From: Variovorax sp. PAMC26660
Lineage (GTDB): Bacteria > Pseudomonadota > Gammaproteobacteria > Burkholderiales > Burkholderiaceae_C
Direction: 5' to 3'
Length of the DNA: 64,000 nt
NCBI RefSeq assembly: GCF_014302995.1
Contig: NZ_CP060295.1
Coordinates: forward strand, 3,711,501 to 3,775,500
In this document: positions 18,569-25,973 of the stretch, piece after piece
Numbering within the stretch: position 1 is the first letter of the stretch
Layout: every line of letters begins with the position of its first letter
Translations under genes and position numbers: made by a program
The notes under the pieces: model-generated
The model's input: only the letters and a program-made list of their open reading frames with translations
Told to the model about the DNA's origin: nothing
The model's database searches: none

Positions 18569-19603
18569 ATGCTGCATCGTCAACTCCGCCGCGCCTTCGT
18601 GCCGGCCGTCCTGTTCTCGCTGGCCTTTGCCGCATCGGCCCAGGGCCGCACCGAGCTGCTGGTCTACACCGCGCTCGAAGCCGACCAGGTGCAGGCCTAC
18701 AAGGCCGCGTTCGAAAAGGAAAACCCCAGCATCGAGCTGAAGTTCGTGCGTGACTCGACCGGCATCGTCACCGCCAAGCTGCTGGCCGAGAAGGCCAACC
18801 CGCAGGCCGACGTGGTGTGGGGCCTGGCCGCCACCTCGCTGATGCTGCTCGACAAGGAAGGCATGCTCCAGCCTTACGCGCCCAAGGGCCTGGACGCCAT
18901 CAAGCCCACCATGCGTGATCCGGCCAACCCGCCCAAGTGGGTCGGTATGGACGTGTGGTCGTCGGCCATCTGCTTCAACACCACCGAAGCTACGAAGAAG
19001 AGCCTGCCCAAGCCCACGAGCTGGGCCGACCTGACCAACCCGGTCTACAAAGGCCAGATCACGATGCCCAACCCTGCGGCCTCGGGCACCGGCTACCTGA
19101 TGGTGTCGGGCTGGATCCAGATGATGGGTGAAGACAAGGCGTGGAAGTACATGGACGCGCTGCACCAGAACATCGGCATCTACAGCCAGTCGGGCAGCAA
19201 GCCCTGCCGCCAGGCGGGCGCCGGCGAGTTCGCGCTCGGCATGTCTTTTGAATACCGCGCCAACAAGACCAAGCGTGACGGCGCGCCCATCGACATCGTG
19301 CTGCCCAAGGAAGGCCTGGGCTGGGACATGGAAGCCACCGGCATCATCAAGACCAGCAAGAAGCAGGAAGCCGCCAAGGCGCTTGCCGACTGGGCCGTCA
19401 CCAAGCAGGCCAACGAGCTGTACGCGAAGAACTTCGCCGTGCTCGCGCTGCCGGGCATCCAGGAAAAGCTCGAGTTCGTGCCGGGCGATGTCGAAAAGCT
19501 GCTCGCCAAGAACGACTTCACCTGGGCTGCCGCCAACCGCGACCGCATCCTGACGGAGTGGTCCAAGCGCTACGAATCGAAGTCGGAAAAGAAGCCCCTC
19601 TGA
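18569..19603 (+). CDS. phnS: 2-aminoethylphosphonate-type ABC transporter, substrate-binding protein (344 aa)
   Basis: A periplasmic binding protein of the Fe3+/spermidine-like fold that resembles the binding protein of the putative 2-aminoethylphosphonate importer. Signal peptide LRRAFVPAVLFSLAFAASAQG, then LLVYTALEADQVQAYKAAFEKENP, WGLAATSLML and ITMPNPAASGTGYLMVSGW, where the conserved NPAASGTGY loop contacts the ligand. The ATG at 18569 is chosen because it starts the signal peptide; an in-frame ATG 60 bases earlier would lengthen it. First gene of the transport operon, 25 bp before the ATPase gene and behind a Pho-box-like site. The aminophosphonate substrate is inferred from family resemblance and from the phnX and PhnZ-like neighbours. 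Confidence 0.88.
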   Translation: MLHRQLRRAFVPAVLFSLAFAASAQGRTELLVYTALEADQVQAYKAAFEKENPSIELKFVRDSTGIVTAKLLAEKANPQADVVWGLAATSLMLLDKEGMLQPYAPKGLDAIKPTMRDPANPPKWVGMDVWSSAICFNTTEATKKSLPKPTSWADLTNPVYKGQITMPNPAASGTGYLMVSGWIQMMGEDKAWKYMDALHQNIGIYSQSGSKPCRQAGAGEFALGMSFEYRANKTKRDGAPIDIVLPKEGLGWDMEATGIIKTSKKQEAAKALADWAVTKQANELYAKNFAVLALPGIQEKLEFVPGDVEKLLAKNDFTWAAANRDRILTEWSKRYESKSEKKPL

Positions 19604-19628
19604 TCTCCAGGCAAAGCGATATCCGGTC

Positions 19629-20711
19629 ATGACGAGCAGCAGCAGCTTTCTTTCCCTTCGCGGCATCGGCAAGTCCTTTGGCGCCACGCGCGTGCTCGAC
19701 GGCATCGACCTCGACATCGAGCCCGGCGAGTTCGTGTGCCTGCTCGGCCCTTCGGGCTGCGGCAAGACCACGCTGCTGCGCATCGTCTGCGGCATCGAGC
19801 GTGCCGACAGCGGCCAGATCCTGCTCGGCGGCCAGGACATCGCGGGCCTGCCGCCCGCGGCGCGTGGCTTCGGCGTGGTGTTCCAGTCGTATGCGCTGTT
19901 TCCCAACCTGACGGCGGCGCAGAACATCGCCTACGGCCTGCACCCCACGGGCGCACTGGCCCGCGAAATGGCCAAGCGTTCGCGCGAGATGCTCGACCTG
20001 GTCGGCCTTGCCGCGCATGCCGACAAGTACCCCGTGCAGTTGTCGGGCGGACAGCAACAGCGCATCGCGTTGGCGCGCGCGCTCGCGCCCAATCCGCGCA
20101 TGTTGCTGCTCGACGAGCCGCTTTCGGCCCTCGACGCACAGGTGCGCGCCAGTTTGCGCAGCGAAATCCGCGCACTGCAAAAGCGCCTGGGCATCGTCAC
20201 CATCATGGTCACGCACGACCAGGAAGAAGCGCTCTCGATGGCCGACCGCGTGGTGTTGATGCACAACGGCCGCATCGAGCAGGCCGGCACGCCCGACGAG
20301 CTGTACCGCCAGCCGCGCACGCGTTTCGTGGCTGGCTTTGTCGGGCGCATGAACATGCTGCCCGCGACAGTGCTGGCCGATGGCAAGGTGCGTGTGCGTG
20401 ACACCGAGCTGTTCTGCTCGCCGGGAAACCTGAGCGTCGGTTCGCAGGCCACTGTGGGCATCCGGCCGGAGCATGTGGTGGTGAAGCGTTTCGGCTCCGA
20501 GCTTGGCGCCAACAGTTTTGCGGCTCGTTTGCTCGACACGGAGTTCTTCGGCAACCGCACCTCGGCGCGGCTCGCCTGCGAGCCGTTGGGCATCGAGATC
20601 GAGGCTGAGCTGCCTGCCGATGCACGTGGCGGTGGCGGCGAGCCTTTGGTGCCCAGCAGCATGGTTCATATCCAGTTGCCGTTGAATGCGCTGTCTGTGT
20701 TGGCGCATTGA
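19629..20711 (+). CDS. phnT: 2-aminoethylphosphonate-type ABC transporter, ATPase (360 aa)
   Basis: The ATP-hydrolysing subunit of the importer. Walker A GPSGCGKTT, Q-loop FQSYALFPNLTAAQNIAYGL, signature LSGGQQQRIALARAL, Walker B MLLLDEPLSALD and switch His VTHDQEEALSMADRV are intact. A C-terminal TOBE-like regulatory domain follows (VGIRPEHVVVKRFG). The start lies 25 bp after the binding-protein stop. The permease gene comes next but only after a 354-bp gap filled by palindromic repeats, so supply of the permease could differ from that of the ATPase. Confidence 0.9.
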   Translation: MTSSSSFLSLRGIGKSFGATRVLDGIDLDIEPGEFVCLLGPSGCGKTTLLRIVCGIERADSGQILLGGQDIAGLPPAARGFGVVFQSYALFPNLTAAQNIAYGLHPTGALAREMAKRSREMLDLVGLAAHADKYPVQLSGGQQQRIALARALAPNPRMLLLDEPLSALDAQVRASLRSEIRALQKRLGIVTIMVTHDQEEALSMADRVVLMHNGRIEQAGTPDELYRQPRTRFVAGFVGRMNMLPATVLADGKVRVRDTELFCSPGNLSVGSQATVGIRPEHVVVKRFGSELGANSFAARLLDTEFFGNRTSARLACEPLGIEIEAELPADARGGGGEPLVPSSMVHIQLPLNALSVLAH

Positions 20712-20763
20712 GATGGGTGCTTGGTTTTCTGTTTGTCGTGTCGTGCGCTGTTGTTCAGCGCGT

Positions 20764-20855
20764 CGCTCACGCCGACACGGTGCTCTTTTTCGCGAATGTC
20801 CCCCGCTTCGCTCCTCCTTTATTTCGCGAAAAAGAGCACCGTATCGACGTGAGCG
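20764..20855. repeat. Palindromic repeat unit 1 in the phnT-permease gap
   Basis: Two 33-bp arms (20764-20796 and 20823-20855) are inverted copies with 31 of 33 matches; the inner 20 bp (ACGGTGCTCTTTTTCGCGAA) match perfectly. The loop holds a core, CCGCTTCGCTCCTCCTTTAT, that recurs inverted in unit 2. On RNA this would be a very stable hairpin inside the transport operon. It has no coding capacity that I trust. Confidence 0.85.
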
Positions 20856-20902
20856 TTGGACCGAGCGGTTGTTGATCGCAGGATCACCAGCAGCGTGTCC
20901 AG

Positions 20903-20994
20903 GTGCGAATGACACCGGGTGCTCCCCGCAAACGAAATAAAGGAGGAGCGAAGCGGGGACATTCGCACAGGGGAGTACCCGGTGTCATTCGCAC
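20903..20994. repeat. Palindromic repeat unit 2 in the phnT-permease gap
   Basis: Arms of 25 bp (20903-20927 and 20970-20994, 24 of 25 matching, containing GAATGACACCGGGT) enclose a core at 20933-20965 that is the reverse complement of the unit 1 core (20793-20826) apart from one base. The arms differ from those of unit 1, so the element looks modular: one core, different palindromic frames. The rest of the 354-bp gap (20712-20763, 20856-20902, 20995-21065) shows nothing else clear. Confidence 0.85.
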
Positions 20995-21065
20995 GCGCCC
21001 CGAATGTCTCCACCCCCGCTTCATGCATCGCGCAAGCCACGCAATAGCGCGTTGAAAAAACAAAT

Positions 21066-22781
21066 ATGAGCAGTTCCCCCGACGCCATCGCCATCGTGCC
21101 AGTGACGATGGCACGCAGCAGCGCCTTCGACCGCGAGCGCTGGCTGACCGGCGCCGCCGTGTTGCTGGTCGTGCTGCTGCTGGTCGTGATCGTCGCGCTG
21201 CCCGTCGGTGCACTGGTCGGCCAGAGCTTCTTCGATCGCGCCGGCGCCTTCGTCGGCCTTGCGAATTTCTCGCGCTACCTCGACAGCCCCGCGCTGGTGC
21301 AGTCGGCCTTCAACAGCCTGGGGCTCGCGGCAATCAGTGCCGCCATCTGCACGGCCATCGCCTATGTGTATGCCTACGGGCTCACGCTCTCGTGCATGCC
21401 GGCCAAGGGCCTGCTGCGTGCGGTGGCGTTGGTGCCGCTGTTGGCGCCTTCGCTGCTGCCGGCCATCAGCCTTGTCTATCTCTTCGGCAACCAGGGCCTG
21501 TTCAAGGGGCTGCTGGGTGATGTGTCGATCTACGGCCCGCTGGGCATCGTGCTCGGTTCGGTGTTCTGGACGCTGCCGCATGCGCTGCTGATCCTCACCA
21601 CCGCCATGGCCACTTCCGACGGCCGCCTCTACGAAGCCGCGCAAACGCTCGGCGCCTCGCGTTGGCGCATCTTACGCACCGTCACGCTGCCGTCCTCGCG
21701 CTACGGCCTGATCGTGGCTGCGATGGTGGTGTTCGTGCTGGTCATCACCGACTTCGGCGTGCCGAAGGTGGTAGGCGGCCAGACCGGCGTGCTGGCGACC
21801 GACATCTACAAGCAGGTGGTCGGACAGCAGAACTTTCAGATGGGTGCGGTGGTCGGCCTCGTGCTGCTGATTCCGGCGGTGCTGTCCTTCCTGATCGAGC
21901 GTCGCGTGCGCAACAAGCAGGCAGCGGCGCTGTCGGCACGCGCCACGCCGTACCGGCCCGAACCGGTGAAGGTGCGCGACCGCGCGCTGCTCGTGTTCTG
22001 CGCGCTCACGGCTTTTGCCATCCTCGTGATGATCGGCATGGCCGTGTTCGCATCGCTCGCCACCTACTGGCCCTACCAGCTCGCGCCGTCGTTCAAGAAC
22101 TACGACTTCAGCAACATGGACGGCGGTGGCTGGGGCAGTTACTTCAACTCGCTGCGGCTGGCCGTGTGCGCTGCCGTGGCGGGCGCGCTCATCACCTTCG
22201 TCTCGGCCTACCTTGTCGAGAAGCCGCGCCACTTCGGCCTGCTGCGCGAACTGCTCAACCTGCTGGCCAACCTGCCGCTCGCGGTGCCGGGGCTGGTGCT
22301 GGGCGTGGGCTACATCTTCTTCTTCATCTCGCCGTCGAACCCGCTGCGCGCCATCTACGGCAGCATGACCATCCTCGTGGTCTGCACCGTCGCGCACTTC
22401 TTCTCGGTGGCACACCTGACATCGCTCACCGCGCTGCGCCAGCTCGACCGCGAGTACGAGCTGGTGTCGGAGTCGATGGGCGTGCCCTTCTGGCGCACGC
22501 TGTGGCGCGTGCACCTGCCGGTGGCGCTGCCGACCGTGCTCAACGTGGGCGGCTATTTCTTCGTCAACGCGATGACGACCGTGTCGGCCGTCGTGTTCCT
22601 CTATTCGCCACAGACCTCGCTGGCGGCCATCGCCGTGCTCAACATGGACGATGCCGGCGACGTGGCGCCTGCTGCGGCCATGGCCTCGCTGATCATGCTC
22701 ACGGCCGCCATCGGCCGCGGCGTGTTCGCACTGGCCGGCCACTGGACGCTCAAGCGCACCCAGGCCTGGAGAAACCGCTGA
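21066..22781 (+). CDS. phnU: 2-aminoethylphosphonate-type ABC transporter, duplicated permease (571 aa)
   Basis: A double-length permease with two binding-protein-dependent transport domains of about six membrane segments each. The two EAA loops are EAAQTLGASRWRILRTVTLP near residue 195 and ELVSESMGVPFWRTLWRVHLP near residue 470, where they should contact the ATPase. This two-in-one layout is characteristic of the putative 2-aminoethylphosphonate importer. The ATG at 21066 follows a short A-rich stretch without a strong ribosome binding site. Its stop overlaps the start of the FAD oxidoreductase gene by one base (TGATG), so these two are translationally coupled. Confidence 0.88.
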   Translation: MSSSPDAIAIVPVTMARSSAFDRERWLTGAAVLLVVLLLVVIVALPVGALVGQSFFDRAGAFVGLANFSRYLDSPALVQSAFNSLGLAAISAAICTAIAYVYAYGLTLSCMPAKGLLRAVALVPLLAPSLLPAISLVYLFGNQGLFKGLLGDVSIYGPLGIVLGSVFWTLPHALLILTTAMATSDGRLYEAAQTLGASRWRILRTVTLPSSRYGLIVAAMVVFVLVITDFGVPKVVGGQTGVLATDIYKQVVGQQNFQMGAVVGLVLLIPAVLSFLIERRVRNKQAAALSARATPYRPEPVKVRDRALLVFCALTAFAILVMIGMAVFASLATYWPYQLAPSFKNYDFSNMDGGGWGSYFNSLRLAVCAAVAGALITFVSAYLVEKPRHFGLLRELLNLLANLPLAVPGLVLGVGYIFFFISPSNPLRAIYGSMTILVVCTVAHFFSVAHLTSLTALRQLDREYELVSESMGVPFWRTLWRVHLPVALPTVLNVGGYFFVNAMTTVSAVVFLYSPQTSLAAIAVLNMDDAGDVAPAAAMASLIMLTAAIGRGVFALAGHWTLKRTQAWRNR

Positions 22782-23911
22782 TGGCCGGCAGCCATCAAGA
22801 CCACTTCGACCTGATCGTGGTCGGCGCCGGCATCGTCGGCCTGGCCCATGCCTACACCGCTGCGCAGCGCGGCCTCAAGGTCTGTGTGGTCGAGCGCGAT
22901 GCAGCCTGTATCGGTGCGTCGATCCGCAACTTCGGCTTCATCACCATCACCGGCCAGGCGCCCGGCGACACATGGCGCCGGGCGATGCATTCGCGCGATG
23001 TGTGGCAGGCCGTGGCACCGCAGGCCGGCATCGACATCGTGCACCGCAATCTCTGGCTTGCGGCCTACCGTCCGGAGGCGCATGCGGTGCTCGAAGCCTT
23101 CATGCGCACGCCGATGGGCGAGGCCTGCGAGCTGCTCGAAGCCACCGACGCGCAGGCCAAGGCGCCGGCATTGAGCCTGGCCGATGCGCGCTCGGTGCTG
23201 TTCAGCCCGCACGAGCTGCGCGTGGAATCGCGCACCGCCATCGGCCTGCTCGCCAGGTGGCTGGCCGAGGTGCATGGCGTGGTGTTCCGTTTCGGCGAGA
23301 CCGTGCACGAGGTGGAAACGCCGCGCGTGCGTACCTCGCGCGGCGTTCTTCGCGGCGAGCGCGTGGTGGTCTGTACCAACACCGACTTGCATGGCCTGTT
23401 TGCCGATCACATCGCCGCGCACAAGCTCACGCTGTGTCGCCTGCAGATGCTGCGCGTGAAGCCCGAAGCGGGTTTCCGTCTGCCGGGCTCCGTGATGATG
23501 GATCTGAGCCTCGTGCGCTACGAGGGCTACAGCACGCTGCCCGAGGCCGCCGCACTGCGCGAGCGCCTGCAGCAGGAGGAGGCCGCATCGCTCGCACACG
23601 GCATTCACCTGATCGCGGTGCAGAGCGCCGACGGCTCGCTGGTGGTGGGCGATTCGCACCACTACGGCGATGCGCCCGAACCCTTTGCGATGGAAGAGGT
23701 CGACCAGCTCATCCTGCGGCACCTGCGCAGCACGCTCAACCTCGAGACCGCGCTGATCACCGAACGCTGGACCGGCATCTATCCGTCGTCCAAGACCACG
23801 CCCTGCGTGATCGACGCGCCCGACGACGCCACGCGCGTGGTGCTGGTCACCAGTGGCAGCGGGGCGAGCACCGGCTTCGGCATTGCGCACGACGTCTTCA
23901 ACGCCTGGTGA
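22781..23911 (+). CDS. FAD-dependent oxidoreductase of aminophosphonate degradation (376 aa)
   Basis: A DAO-family flavoenzyme with the dinucleotide motif LIVVGAGIVGLAHAYTAAQRG at the N-terminus, ERDAACIGASIRNFGFIT next, and a C-terminal FAD-contact block LVTSGSGASTGFGIAHDV. It matches the subgroup found beside phosphonatase genes that is thought to oxidatively deaminate an aminophosphonate (2-aminoethylphosphonate or its N-methyl or hydroxy forms) to phosphonoacetaldehyde. Since no PhnW transaminase is present, this enzyme is the best candidate to feed PhnX, whose gene follows after 49 bp. It is coupled to the permease by a TGATG overlap. It is cytoplasmic, with no signal peptide. The exact substrate is an inference from context. 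Confidence 0.82.
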   Translation: MAGSHQDHFDLIVVGAGIVGLAHAYTAAQRGLKVCVVERDAACIGASIRNFGFITITGQAPGDTWRRAMHSRDVWQAVAPQAGIDIVHRNLWLAAYRPEAHAVLEAFMRTPMGEACELLEATDAQAKAPALSLADARSVLFSPHELRVESRTAIGLLARWLAEVHGVVFRFGETVHEVETPRVRTSRGVLRGERVVVCTNTDLHGLFADHIAAHKLTLCRLQMLRVKPEAGFRLPGSVMMDLSLVRYEGYSTLPEAAALRERLQQEEAASLAHGIHLIAVQSADGSLVVGDSHHYGDAPEPFAMEEVDQLILRHLRSTLNLETALITERWTGIYPSSKTTPCVIDAPDDATRVVLVTSGSGASTGFGIAHDVFNAW

Positions 23912-23960
23912 TGCGCGCATCGCGCTTGCTTTCCGACCGATCCTTTCCATCCTTTCAGCC

Positions 23961-24788
23961 ATGAACGCCCACAACCATTCGCAGCTCCAGGCCGTCGTCT
24001 TCGACTGGGCCGGCACCATCCTCGACTTCGGTTCCTGCGCACCCATGGGTGCCTTCGTGAAGCTGTTCGAGCAGTTCGGGGTGGACATCACCATCGCCGA
24101 AGCGCGCGGCCCGATGGGCATGGCCAAGTGGGACCACATCAAGGCGCTGGGCTCGCTGCCGCGCATCGCCGCGCAGTGGGAAGCCAGGCATGGCCACGCG
24201 TTCAACGATGCCGACGTCGACACGCTCTACGAAGTGTTCACGCCGATGAACGCGGCCAGCGCGCGCGACCATGCCGACTTCATTCCCGGCGCGGTCGACG
24301 CGGTGAACGCGGCACGCCAGCGCGGCCTGAAGATCGGCTCGACCACCGGCTACAACCGCCCGATCATGGACGTGGTCGTGCCCATCGCCGCAGCCGGCGG
24401 CTATGCGCCCGACAACCTCGTGTGCGGCGGCGATCTCGCCGAGGGTCGCCCATCGCCGCTCATGATGTACCGCTGCTTCGCCGATCTCGGCGTGTGGCCG
24501 CCCTACACGGTGGTCAAGGTCGACGACACCGGTGTGGGGCTGCAGGAAGGCCTGAACGCCGGCACCTGGGCCGTGGGCCTGGCGATCAGCGGCAATTCGG
24601 TGGGCCTCACGCTGGCCGAATGGACGGCGCTCGACGAGGTCCAGCAGCAGTCGTACCGCGAGACCGCGACCGCGCAGCTCGAGGCCGCCGGCGCCCACTA
24701 CGTGATCGACAGCGTGGCCGAACTGCCGCAGGTGCTCGAAGACATCGAGCGCCGGCTGCAGCGCGGCGAGCGCCCGGCCATCGCCTGA
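23961..24788 (+). CDS. phnX: Phosphonoacetaldehyde hydrolase PhnX (275 aa)
   Basis: A HAD-superfamily enzyme that splits phosphonoacetaldehyde into acetaldehyde and phosphate. The nucleophile motif VVFDWAGTILDFGS, the Schiff-base Lys in GPMGMAKWDHIKAL and the cap residues typical of PhnX are present, followed by STTGYNRPIMDVV, DLAEGRPSPLMMYRCF and VVKVDDTGVGLQEGLNAG. The length is normal. The ATG at 23961 directly precedes the conserved N-terminus. Last gene of the phosphonate operon. Together with the transporter and the FAD oxidoreductase it completes a route from an imported aminophosphonate to acetaldehyde, phosphate and ammonia. Confidence 0.95.
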   Translation: MNAHNHSQLQAVVFDWAGTILDFGSCAPMGAFVKLFEQFGVDITIAEARGPMGMAKWDHIKALGSLPRIAAQWEARHGHAFNDADVDTLYEVFTPMNAASARDHADFIPGAVDAVNAARQRGLKIGSTTGYNRPIMDVVVPIAAAGGYAPDNLVCGGDLAEGRPSPLMMYRCFADLGVWPPYTVVKVDDTGVGLQEGLNAGTWAVGLAISGNSVGLTLAEWTALDEVQQQSYRETATAQLEAAGAHYVIDSVAELPQVLEDIERRLQRGERPAIA

Positions 24789-24865
24789 TACCGCAGATAC
24801 CTCCGATAGCGGCTCGGCACCGCGTCCGACTTGACGCACGGGGCAGCGCGCCTGGCATCCGTTTC

Positions 24866-24916
24866 ATGAGAAGCACAGCCTTCGCTCTCCTGTTCGCCGC
24901 CGCGCCGGTGCGTTGA
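24866..24916 (+). pseudogene. Possible signal-peptide remnant (16 codons)
   Basis: Between phnX and the convergent Bug gene a short frame reads MRSTAFALLFAAAPVR and stops. It looks like the beginning of an exported protein cut off after its signal peptide. No continuation is visible in any frame before the end of the Bug gene 21 bp on. It could equally be chance, since the region is short and GC-rich. Confidence 0.25.
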
Positions 24917-24937
24917 CACCGCGCGGTCGGTCCAGGC

Positions 24938-25942
24938 TCACTCCAGCGTCATGTGCGACGCGGTGACGATCTGCGCCATGCGCGTGCGTTCGTCCCCCAG
25001 GAATTTCTCGAATGCCGCGCGTCCCAGCAGCATCGGCTGCGCGCCGCCGCGCTCGGTCTGCGCGATCAGGTCAGCGTCTTCCTTGTAGGCATTGATCGTC
25101 ACCTCGGCGATGCGGTCCAGGATCGCGGCCGGCGTACCCTTGGGCGCGAAGATGCCGCCCCAGTGCTGCATCAGGATCGTGGGAAAGCCCTGTTCCACTG
25201 TGGTCGGCACCTGCTTCATCGGCCCCGTGCGTTCGCGCGCCGTGAGCGCCAGCGCGTGCAGCTTGCCCGACTGCACGAACGCCGAGACGCCGATGGGCGC
25301 CTCCGAGGCCAGGTCCACTTCGCCGCCGACGATGGCGTTCACCGTCTGCGAACCGCTCTTGTAGTGCACCAGCGTCACGGGCACGCCCAGGGCGGCCTCG
25401 ACCATCTCGGCCACGAAGTGCCCCGTGCTGCCGCTGCCCGCGGTGCCGAAGTTCAGGCGGCCCTTGGTGCGAGCCCAGGCCTGCAGCTCCTTCAGGTTCC
25501 TGGCGGGCACGCCCGCATTGGTGACCAGCACCGAGGGCGCGCTGCTCGTGCCCACTACGGGCACCAGGTCGGTTTCTGCATAAGGCATCTTCGGGCGCAG
25601 CAGCGCGTTGGCGATGGCGCCGTTGCCGGCCGACAGCCAGGTGTAGCCATCGGGCGCGCTCTTGGCGACGTATTCGCTGCCGATGATGCCGCCGGCGCCT
25701 GGCCGGTTGTCCACGATGATCGTCTGGCTCAGCCGCTTGCCCTGTGCCTGCGCCATCGCGCGCACGTTGGTGTCGCCGGGGCCGCCGGCGGAGAAGGGCA
25801 GCACCAGGCGGATCGGCTTGGCCGCAGGCCAGGGGCCTTGCGCGCGGGCGGGCAGCGAGGCGGCGCCTGCGAGCGCGAGCAGGCCCAGCGAGAACGCGCG
25901 GCGGTCCATGTGCATGGCTCTGCTCGCGGATGTGTGCGTCAT
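24938..25942 (-). CDS. Bug/TctC-family periplasmic receptor 3, Tat-type signal (334 aa)
   Basis: A tripartite-tricarboxylate-transporter-type receptor. The N-terminus has a twin-arginine motif DRRAFSLGLLALAGAASLPARAQ. Family blocks: KPIRLVLPFSAGGPGDTNVRAMA, IIVDNRPGAGGIIGSEYVAKSAPDGYT, LNFGTAGSGSTGHFVAEM and HWGGIFAPKGTPAAILDRI. The ATG at 25942 has AAGGAG at good spacing. No TctA/TctB membrane partner is in the window, as is common for Bug proteins. It is the last gene of the nine-gene acid operon, 31 bp after MmgE/PrpD, so it probably binds the substrate or a related acid of that pathway. Confidence 0.9.
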   Translation of the reverse strand: MTHTSASRAMHMDRRAFSLGLLALAGAASLPARAQGPWPAAKPIRLVLPFSAGGPGDTNVRAMAQAQGKRLSQTIIVDNRPGAGGIIGSEYVAKSAPDGYTWLSAGNGAIANALLRPKMPYAETDLVPVVGTSSAPSVLVTNAGVPARNLKELQAWARTKGRLNFGTAGSGSTGHFVAEMVEAALGVPVTLVHYKSGSQTVNAIVGGEVDLASEAPIGVSAFVQSGKLHALALTARERTGPMKQVPTTVEQGFPTILMQHWGGIFAPKGTPAAILDRIAEVTINAYKEDADLIAQTERGGAQPMLLGRAAFEKFLGDERTRMAQIVTASHMTLE

Positions 25943-25973
25943 GTTCTTGTCTCCTTCGTTCTTCGAGCGGCCG

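Noticed and set aside
20764..20994. CRISPR array or insertion sequence
   Set aside because: There are only two units, inverted rather than direct, with no spacers and no transposase.
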